11,547 bases of DNA. Source: Clostridia bacterium (lineage in GTDB: Bacteria; Bacillota_A; Clostridia; Christensenellales; Borkfalkiaceae). This document shows, in pieces, positions 6,150 to 11,547 of the stretch (the first letter of the stretch is position 1; each line of letters begins with the position of its first letter). The DNA lies in NCBI GenBank assembly GCA_003979335.1, contig RYWC01000015.1, positions 1-11,547 of the forward strand, read 5' to 3'. The position numbers were made by a program, and so were the translations under genes. A model generated the notes under the pieces. The model saw only the letters and a list, made by a program, of their open reading frames with translations. It did not search any database and was not told the DNA's origin.

Positions 6150-7091
6150 ATGAAAGAAATATTTATTTCAGTTGTTTTTGCTTTTTTGGTATCGGGAGCG
6201 CTTATGCTTCTCATTCTGCCCCTTTTAAGACGCCTCAAAGCAGGACAGTATATTTTAGGTTACGTTAAAGAACATAAAGATAAAGGCGGTACGCCGACTA
6301 TGGGCGGACTTGCCTTTATTTGTGCAATCATCATAGTCGGACTTTGCACTTTCGGCTTCGGTGGCGGAGAAGTTAATTTAACCCTTGCCGTCACCGCAAG
6401 TTTTATGATTGTGGGTTTTTTGGACGACTTTATTAAAATTTACCGTAAAAATAACGAGGGACTGAAACCCTATCAGAAGATTATTTTTCAGGTGTCGATA
6501 GCGATAGTCGCGGCGCTGTACTGCTACTTTAACGGAATTACTAAACTAAATATTCCTTTTGCAGGAATTTCTGCGGATATAAGCTGGGGTATTATTCCGC
6601 TTGTAATTTTTATTTTTATAGCTACCGTAAACTGCGTCAATCTTACAGACGGGCTGGACGGGCTCGCCGGCGGGACAAGCTGTGCGTATCTGATAATATT
6701 GGGCATTATGCTTGCTATGAAAAACAGTTATTATTCTGCGCTTTGTTTTATTGGCGTGGGGGCTGTCGCGGCGTTTTTGGTTTTTAACGTAAACAAAGCT
6801 TCTATTTTTATGGGCGACACGGGTTCGCTTGCCTTGGGGGGATTTATTTCCTGTGTTTCGGTGTTTTCCGGTAACTCGCTTTATATTCCGATTGTCGGGA
6901 TAATGTTCGTGGTTTCGGGTATATCCGTCATTGTACAAGTCATATATTATAAACGGACAAGGAAGAGAGTGTTTCTTATGGCGCCCTTGCATCATCATTT
7001 TCAGATGAAAGGGTATACGGAATGTAAAATTACTTACTGCTATTTTGCGCTCACCTCTTTCGTCGGAATAATATGTTTGATTTTTTGGTGA
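6150..7091 (+). CDS. mraY: Phospho-N-acetylmuramoyl-pentapeptide transferase MraY
   Basis: Integral membrane enzyme that transfers phospho-MurNAc-pentapeptide from UDP to undecaprenyl phosphate, forming lipid I on the inner face of the membrane. Its 313 residues contain about ten hydrophobic segments. The signatures are all present: GGTPTMGG (46-53), the Mg-binding/catalytic pair in FLDDFIK (Asp92, Asp93), NLTDGLDGLAGG (164-175), FMGDTGS (Asp223), and the triple-His loop APLHHHF (278-284). It starts on the base after the murE TAA without a clear Shine-Dalgarno, so it is probably read by ribosomes coming off murE. Its own TGA overlaps the murD ribosome-binding site. Length and motifs are ordinary for a bacillotal MraY. 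Confidence 0.97.
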   Translation: MKEIFISVVFAFLVSGALMLLILPLLRRLKAGQYILGYVKEHKDKGGTPTMGGLAFICAIIIVGLCTFGFGGGEVNLTLAVTASFMIVGFLDDFIKIYRKNNEGLKPYQKIIFQVSIAIVAALYCYFNGITKLNIPFAGISADISWGIIPLVIFIFIATVNCVNLTDGLDGLAGGTSCAYLIILGIMLAMKNSYYSALCFIGVGAVAAFLVFNVNKASIFMGDTGSLALGGFISCVSVFSGNSLYIPIVGIMFVVSGISVIVQVIYYKRTRKRVFLMAPLHHHFQMKGYTECKITYCYFALTSFVGIICLIFW

Positions 7092-7097
7092 GGTAAA

Positions 7098-8459
7098 ATG
7101 TATTTTAAAGGTCAGAAATTTTTTGTGGCGGGTATGTCGGTTTCAGGTGAAAGCAGCGCCCGCTTTTTGCTTGAAAGGGGTGCGGACGTATACATATACG
7201 ACGATGTTGTAAGCGATAAGGTCAGGGAGGTAATGGCTGACCTTGCGAGTCTCGGCGCAAGAATAGTTACCGCCGATGCTTGTGATTTGGCGGCGGACGC
7301 GTGCGATATCCTTGTGCTTAGTCCGGGGATACCCATTGATAACGCATTGCCCGTAAATTTCAGGAAACGCGGAAAGGCTATTATAGGCGAAGAAGAGCTT
7401 GCTGCAATGTTTTTGCGCGCAACTTCAATAGCGGTAACGGGTACTAACGGCAAAACAACGACCGTCACTATGCTTAACGAAGTTTTGAAGGCGACGGGAG
7501 CAAACAGCGTTGCCTGTGGAAACAACGGCAATCCGCTTGTTAAAGAGGTGGAAGATTTGACTTTCAACGACTATGCGGTTATTGAAATTTCTTCTTTCCA
7601 GCTTGAAACCCTATTGAGCCTGCGTCCCCATATTGCGGTAATAACAAACGTTACAGAGGACCATCTTAACAGGCACTACAATATGGACAACTATGTGTTT
7701 TTGAAGTGCAAAATTTTAAGAAACCTGCGAGAAAGCGAGTTTGCGGTTTTGAACTACGACGACCCGATTGTGCGCGGCTTTGCAAAAAATACAAAGGCGC
7801 AGGTTGTGTATTTTTCTATGAATACAAAGGTAAACGGGGCATATTTTGAAAACGGAAGCGTATATTTCAACGGTGAGAAATATTTCGACGTAACCGAACT
7901 CAGTCTCAACGGATTACATAACGTTTACAACGCGCTTGCCTGCGTTGCGGCGGCAGGAATACTCGGGCTGGATAAAAAGACTGTTGCTCAGGCCGTATGC
8001 GCGTTTAAGGGCGTTAAGCACAGGATACAGGTTGTGCGCGAGGTAAACGGGGTAACTTACATAGACGACAGCAAGGGCACAAACGTAGATGCGGCGCTTA
8101 AAGCTGCGCAGTCAATGACCAAACCCACGGTTATTCTGCTTGGCGGCAAGGATAAAGGCGACGATTACGTTCCGCTTTTCGAGGGGTTGAGTTCAAGCCC
8201 TGTCATTCACGCCGTTATTTATGGAGAAAACAGATTTAAAATGCTATCTGCGGCGATAAAAACAGGTTTTGTTGGTTTTTCACTCTGTTCGGAGTTTTCC
8301 GCCGCGGTTATGCTTGCGCAGTTTATAGCTAAGCCTGACCAGAACGTGCTTTTGAGTCCTGCAAGTTCAAGCTTTGACAGTTTTTTGAATTACGAAGAAC
8401 GCGGCGACGCTTTTAAGGAGATAGTGGACGAAATAGATGAAAACGTCCAAAGCGAGTAA
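7098..8459 (+). CDS. murD: UDP-MurNAc-L-alanine:D-glutamate ligase MurD
   Basis: Cytoplasmic Mur ligase adding D-Glu, the product of the MurI reaction, to UDP-MurNAc-L-Ala. It is 453 residues, normal for MurD. An N-terminal Rossmann-like domain (FFVAGMSVSGESSARFL) is followed by the P-loop TGTNGKTT (114-121), EISSFQLE (163-170) and EDHLNRH (187-193). Lys203 is the probable carbamylated lysine. HNVYNAL (274-280), YIDDSKGTN (321-329), LGGKDKG (338-344) and the C-terminal LSPASSSFDSF (419-429) complete the set. EDHLNRH differs mildly from the usual DHLDRH, and SPASSSFD from SPAcaSFD. A GAGGT element (7090-7094) lies 3 nt before the ATG and overlaps the mraY stop. The 3' end overlaps ftsW by 23 bp. 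Confidence 0.96.
   Translation: MYFKGQKFFVAGMSVSGESSARFLLERGADVYIYDDVVSDKVREVMADLASLGARIVTADACDLAADACDILVLSPGIPIDNALPVNFRKRGKAIIGEEELAAMFLRATSIAVTGTNGKTTTVTMLNEVLKATGANSVACGNNGNPLVKEVEDLTFNDYAVIEISSFQLETLLSLRPHIAVITNVTEDHLNRHYNMDNYVFLKCKILRNLRESEFAVLNYDDPIVRGFAKNTKAQVVYFSMNTKVNGAYFENGSVYFNGEKYFDVTELSLNGLHNVYNALACVAAAGILGLDKKTVAQAVCAFKGVKHRIQVVREVNGVTYIDDSKGTNVDAALKAAQSMTKPTVILLGGKDKGDDYVPLFEGLSSSPVIHAVIYGENRFKMLSAAIKTGFVGFSLCSEFSAAVMLAQFIAKPDQNVLLSPASSSFDSFLNYEERGDAFKEIVDEIDENVQSE
7429..7456 (+). repeat. 28-bp direct repeat, copy 2 (murD P-loop)
   Basis: Exact match to 5020-5047 in murE, in the same orientation, about 2.4 kb apart, over the codons of the shared nucleotide-binding loop. Downstream the two sequences diverge, with different synonymous codons for the following Thr-Thr. 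Confidence 0.9.
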
Positions 8460-9594
8460 AAAGTCCGCTGTACCTCTTTATAAGGGGACAGCGGCAGTAA
8501 GATTGAAAAAAACGGGCGACGTTCCTCTTCTGATATGCGTAGTCTTTATGGCGTGTTTCGGCTGTATTATGATTTATTCCGCAAGCTCTTATACGGCGGA
8601 AGTGCAATACGGTGACAGTCTTTACTATGTAAAAAAACAGCTTATAGGCGTATTTCTCGGTATTGCGGCAATGGTGGGAACTTGTTTTCTGTCATACGGC
8701 AAACTTACTAAGCTTAAATTTCCTGCAATAATAGTTTCGGTTATACTGCTTGCTTTGGTGTTCGTTCCGGGCGTAGGTATTACAAACTACGGCGCTACAA
8801 GATGGATAGGCTTCGGCGGCGTGACTTTACAGCCTTCGGAGATCGCAAAATACGCGTTTGCGCTTTTTTCCGCCGCTTATTTCGCAAAAAATCACGAAAA
8901 AGTCAAGACGGTAAAGGGTGTATTGCCTGTTTTGGGCGTTGGTATACTTTTCTGCGTGCTTATAATCATCGAGCCCAATATGTCTATTACGATGTGCGTA
9001 GGGCTTTTGATGCTCGGAATAATATTTTTGAGCGGTACCAACCTGAAAACTTTTCTCGTAATTTTGGTGCCGTTTGCTGTCGCTGTGCCTGTTCTTATTA
9101 TTCTGGAACCTTACAGATTGCAAAGACTGAGCGCTTTCATTGACCCTTGGGCTTCGCCTAAGGACGAGGGCTATCAGCTGATACAGTCGCTTTACGCATT
9201 GGGCAATGGCGGAATTTTCGGACGGGGGCTTTTTAACTCCACTCAGAAATATAGATTTCTGCCTTTTGCCGAAAGTGATTTTATTCTGGCTATTATGGGT
9301 GAAGAGCTTGGTTATGTAGGGCTTCTGATTTTCTTCGCCGCCTGCGGATTTATAGTCTACCGCGGTTTTAAAATAGCCAAAAATTGTAAAGACAGGTTCG
9401 GTTTTCTGCTCGCGGCAGGTTTTACGTTAGTCTATGGAATACAAGTGGCGATAAACGCGCTTGTAGTAAGCGGAACCATACCGCCTACGGGACTTCCGTT
9501 GCCGCTTATAAGCAGCGGCAATACTTCGCTTATAATCACAATGGCATCAATGGGCGTTTTGTACAACATTTCCAAAGTGAACAAGACTGACTGA
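8437..9594 (+). CDS. ftsW: SEDS peptidoglycan glycosyltransferase FtsW
   Basis: Polytopic membrane enzyme that polymerises lipid II into glycan strands at the septum, working with the class B PBP. Its 385 residues begin with a Lys-rich cytoplasmic tail of about 28, then roughly ten membrane segments. Family motifs are IMIYSASS (44-51), RWIGFGGVTLQPSEIAK (122-138), the PYRLQRLSAFIDPW loop (225-238), and PFAESDFILAIMGEELG (276-292). Asp281 in the last matches the essential SEDS aspartate. IPPTGLPLPLISSGNTS (358-374) closes the set. The alternative SpoVE or RodA names are less likely because the gene sits in the division cluster, but sequence alone does not exclude SpoVE. The ATG lies inside the end of murD. 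AAGGAG at 8415-8420 is rather far (16 nt), so coupling to murD probably matters. Confidence 0.93.
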   Translation: MKTSKASKKSAVPLYKGTAAVRLKKTGDVPLLICVVFMACFGCIMIYSASSYTAEVQYGDSLYYVKKQLIGVFLGIAAMVGTCFLSYGKLTKLKFPAIIVSVILLALVFVPGVGITNYGATRWIGFGGVTLQPSEIAKYAFALFSAAYFAKNHEKVKTVKGVLPVLGVGILFCVLIIIEPNMSITMCVGLLMLGIIFLSGTNLKTFLVILVPFAVAVPVLIILEPYRLQRLSAFIDPWASPKDEGYQLIQSLYALGNGGIFGRGLFNSTQKYRFLPFAESDFILAIMGEELGYVGLLIFFAACGFIVYRGFKIAKNCKDRFGFLLAAGFTLVYGIQVAINALVVSGTIPPTGLPLPLISSGNTSLIITMASMGVLYNISKVNKTD

Positions 9595-9612
9595 TTCCGT
9601 CATATTATAAAG

Positions 9613-9653
9613 TAGGGTAACGAGGTAAATTGTTAAAGTGCGCCGTTACCCTA
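9613..9653 (+). repeat. Perfect 10-bp inverted repeat between ftsW and murA
   Basis: TAGGGTAACG (9613-9622) is perfectly complementary to CGTTACCCTA (9644-9653) across a 21-nt spacer. It fills most of the only sizeable gap inside the cluster and ends 12 bp before the murA Shine-Dalgarno (GGAG, 9666-9669). No T tract follows the 3' arm, so it does not look like a standard terminator. It could be a protein-binding operator or an RNA hairpin in the murA leader. Its role is not known from sequence. Confidence 0.65.
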
Positions 9654-9674
9654 TATTTACTATTCGGAGTCAAT

Positions 9675-10931
9675 ATGGAAAAATACATAATTAACGGAGG
9701 AAACAAGCTATACGGCAGCGTCGAAATTCAGTCGGCAAAAAATTCCGTGCTGCCTATACTTGCCGCAACGGTCCTGACGGACGACAAAGTAAAAATATTA
9801 AATGTTCCTGACATTACCGACGCAAAGAATATGGTAAAAATTCTTTCTAAACTCGGCTGTAAGGCTGTGTACAGCGGCGGCGACCTCATCGTGGACAGTT
9901 CGTACGCCGACAGCTACGAAATTCCGAGGGAGCTTGCGCACGAACTGCGATCGTCGGTTTTCTTGCTGGGCTCGATAATTTCGCGTTTCCGCACTGCCAA
10001 AATTGCTTATCCCGGCGGTTGTGACATAGGTCTAAGACCTGTGGATTTGCATCTTGTGGGGTTAAAAAGGCTTGGCGTGGACATAAAAGAGGATAACGGA
10101 TACATAATTTGCACATGCGAAAAACTTACAGGCAATGAAATAATGCTTGACTGTCCGAGCGTGGGCGCGACTGAAAATATAATGCTTGCGGCTGTAAAGG
10201 CGGAGGGCACGACGGTGATAAAAAACGCCGCGCGCGAACCTGAAATAGAAGATTTACAGAAGATGCTAAATTTAATGGGCGCAAAAGTAACGGGCGCAGG
10301 TACAGGGACAGTAATTATAGAGGGGGTAAAAAATCTACACGGCTGTGAATTTTTACCTATTTCCGACAGAATTGAGGCAGGTACGTTTTTAATTGCCGCG
10401 GCAATGTGCGGAGGCGAGGTGGAGCTTAAACGCGCCTGTGCTGAAAATATAAGTTCGCTTTTACATAAACTTAGAGAAAACGGTTGCAAAATACGCGTAT
10501 ACAATGATAAAATAGTGTTGGAAAATCATAGAAGGCTAACTTCGGTAAAAAGTGTTGAAACCCAGCCCTATCCGGGCTTTCCCACCGATTTACAGGCGCA
10601 GATAACGGCTTTAAGCTGTATTTGCAAAGGTCAGTCCATTATCACAGAAAATCTGTTTGAAACGCGGTTCAAATATGTGCCTGAACTCAGAAAAATGGGC
10701 GCTGACGTCACCGTTCTCAACAGAATTGCGTTTGTGAGAGGTGTTGAAAGGTTTAAAGGCGCAACGGTTATCGCGCATGATTTGCGCGGCGGCGCGGCTT
10801 TGGTTTCCGCAGGGCTTGCTGCGGAAGGACGGAGTGAAGTTCTCGATATTTTCCATATAGACAGGGGGTACGGCTCCTTTGAATATAAACTGCGCGCATT
10901 GGGCGGAGATATAGTCAGAGTGTCCGTTTAG
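9675..10931 (+). CDS. murA: UDP-N-acetylglucosamine 1-carboxyvinyltransferase MurA
   Basis: Cytoplasmic enzyme transferring enolpyruvate from PEP to UDP-GlcNAc, the committed step of peptidoglycan synthesis and the fosfomycin target. From ATG 9675 it has 418 residues, the usual length. Catalytic residues are visible: Lys22-Asn23 in SAKNS, Cys116 in PGGCDIGLRPVDLH (equivalent to E. coli Cys115), Asp305 in GFPTDLQAQ and Arg397 in HIDRGYG. Having Cys rather than Asp at 116 predicts a fosfomycin-sensitive enzyme. The ATG is preceded by GGAG (9666-9669) with 5-nt spacing. An in-frame TTG at 9630 would add 15 residues not seen in the family. The gene occupies the place where murG and murC or murB often sit in dcw clusters, and is followed 5 bp later by the ftsQ-like gene. 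Confidence 0.96.
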   Translation: MEKYIINGGNKLYGSVEIQSAKNSVLPILAATVLTDDKVKILNVPDITDAKNMVKILSKLGCKAVYSGGDLIVDSSYADSYEIPRELAHELRSSVFLLGSIISRFRTAKIAYPGGCDIGLRPVDLHLVGLKRLGVDIKEDNGYIICTCEKLTGNEIMLDCPSVGATENIMLAAVKAEGTTVIKNAAREPEIEDLQKMLNLMGAKVTGAGTGTVIIEGVKNLHGCEFLPISDRIEAGTFLIAAAMCGGEVELKRACAENISSLLHKLRENGCKIRVYNDKIVLENHRRLTSVKSVETQPYPGFPTDLQAQITALSCICKGQSIITENLFETRFKYVPELRKMGADVTVLNRIAFVRGVERFKGATVIAHDLRGGAALVSAGLAAEGRSEVLDIFHIDRGYGSFEYKLRALGGDIVRVSV

Positions 10932-10936
10932 CACTT

Positions 10937-11547
10937 ATGAAACACTTGAAGAAAATTGCGGCGCTTGTTCTTGCCGTTGTTATGGCGGCCGCCGTTGCCA
11001 TAGGCATAGGCGTTATTTTTGCCGTCAGGAACATAAACGTTACGCTTTTAAGTTACACTTCAGGCGAGGACGAAGCAAAGAACGAAATAAGCTCATTAAA
11101 GCAGAACGTAGCTGAGAAATGCAAAGGCAGGGTAATTTCTTTTGTAAGCGAAGAGGACGTCGTTTCGGCGTTGGATGAAAACTATACGCTTGAAGTTTTC
11201 GAAAAGATTTTTCCATGCACTCTGAATTTGACTTTAAAGCAGCGCAGGGAAGTTTTTGCGGTTGAAGACGGCGAAAGATTTGCTATGTATGACGATAGCG
11301 GTTCGCTTATGCGTTATGCCGAAGCTAACATAAATTCGACCGATGATTCGCCGAATGTGCTTGTTACCGGTGCCGAAACAGTCGGCGATATGGTGACGAC
11401 GGCGGAAATTTGTAAAATTTTTCAGGATTCGTCCAACTTTGCAGCACTGCGTTCCGTTGTTGAAAGCGTAGCTCTGTACAAATCAAAGACTAATATAAGT
11501 ACCGACAAAGATAAAATTACTTTTTATTTAAGAAGCGGACTTAAAAT
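10937..11547 (+). CDS. ftsQ: FtsQ/DivIB-type cell division protein, 3' truncated by window end
   Basis: Bitopic divisome protein that in other bacteria joins FtsL and FtsB/DivIC to control septal wall synthesis. The frame from ATG 10937 stays open for 203 codons to the end of the window. A short basic cytoplasmic start (MKHLKK) is followed by one membrane helix at about 7-30. A POTRA-like region comes next, from VRNINVTLLSYTS through FVSEEDVVSALDENY to EKIFPCTLNLTLKQRREVFAV (about 30-109). The later SPNVLVTGAE (138-147) resembles the beta-domain entry (LPvitG) of FtsQ. The 3' end lies outside the window. No strong Shine-Dalgarno precedes the ATG, and murA ends 5 bp upstream, so coupling is likely. 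Position after the mur genes agrees with ftsQ/divIB. Identification rests on architecture and short motifs, as this family diverges quickly. Confidence 0.82.
   Translation, partial: MKHLKKIAALVLAVVMAAAVAIGIGVIFAVRNINVTLLSYTSGEDEAKNEISSLKQNVAEKCKGRVISFVSEEDVVSALDENYTLEVFEKIFPCTLNLTLKQRREVFAVEDGERFAMYDDSGSLMRYAEANINSTDDSPNVLVTGAETVGDMVTTAEICKIFQDSSNFAALRSVVESVALYKSKTNISTDKDKITFYLRSGLK

Noticed and set aside
7112..7567. Long minus-strand open frames, for example 7112-7567, 6546-6998 and 10007-10504
   Set aside because: Each lies wholly within a well-identified + strand gene, has no recognisable motif, and looks like an antisense shadow of its codon usage.
8802..9143. Second + strand frame inside ftsW
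   Set aside because: The ftsW frame over the same bases carries the SEDS motifs; the alternative is Arg/Cys-rich with no domain.
9630..9674. TTG start giving murA a 15-residue N-terminal extension
   Set aside because: The family starts at the position of ATG 9675, which has a well-spaced GGAG, and the extension falls within the inverted repeat.
1..11547. Insertion sequences, phage genes, CRISPR arrays, tRNA or rRNA genes
   Set aside because: I looked on both strands and found none. Apart from the adapter, the window is continuous chromosomal cell-wall and division genes.

Overview
The window is a division and cell-wall (dcw) cluster from a bacterium with a peptidoglycan wall. The moderate base composition, Shine-Dalgarno-type starts, an mraZ-rsmH-ftsL-PBP order, a MurE carrying the meso-diaminopimelate signature DNPR, and a ftsW-murA-ftsQ tail all point to Bacillota, most likely a clostridial lineage. 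No finer placement is supported. All genes lie on the + strand and use standard stop codons. No mobile element, CRISPR array, tRNA or rRNA was seen.

Layout: bases 1-19 are not genomic; they are the Tn5/Nextera mosaic end, a library adapter left at the contig edge. The 3' part of murI (glutamate racemase) follows. A 120-bp gap then holds three MraZ-box-like repeats and a near-consensus sigma-A promoter. From there runs a tightly packed series: mraZ, rsmH, an ftsL-like membrane gene with an unusually long cytoplasmic tail, a class B penicillin-binding protein (ftsI-like), murE, mraY, murD and ftsW. An 80-bp gap with a perfect 10-bp inverted repeat leads to murA. The start of an ftsQ/divIB-type gene is cut by the window end.

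How they work together: MurI supplies D-glutamate. MurA commits UDP-GlcNAc to the pathway. MurD and MurE add D-Glu and (predicted) meso-DAP. MraY moves the product to the lipid carrier. FtsW (SEDS glycosyltransferase) and the class B PBP (transpeptidase) polymerise and cross-link septal wall. The FtsL-like and FtsQ-like proteins are the probable divisome scaffold. MraZ is the cluster's regulator and RsmH methylates 16S rRNA. murF, murG and murC are missing from their usual places.

The most interesting signal is at the ftsL/PBP junction. A perfect 12-bp stem followed by a T-rich tract, with the architecture of an intrinsic terminator, lies on top of the first PBP codons. The PBP start is itself unclear: the coding-like frame extends upstream with no ATG, GTG or TTG, but has a good Shine-Dalgarno before an ATA. 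Removing one G from a G5 run would also connect an ATG. This could be an attenuation or translational control point that splits the cluster, or partly a sequence error.
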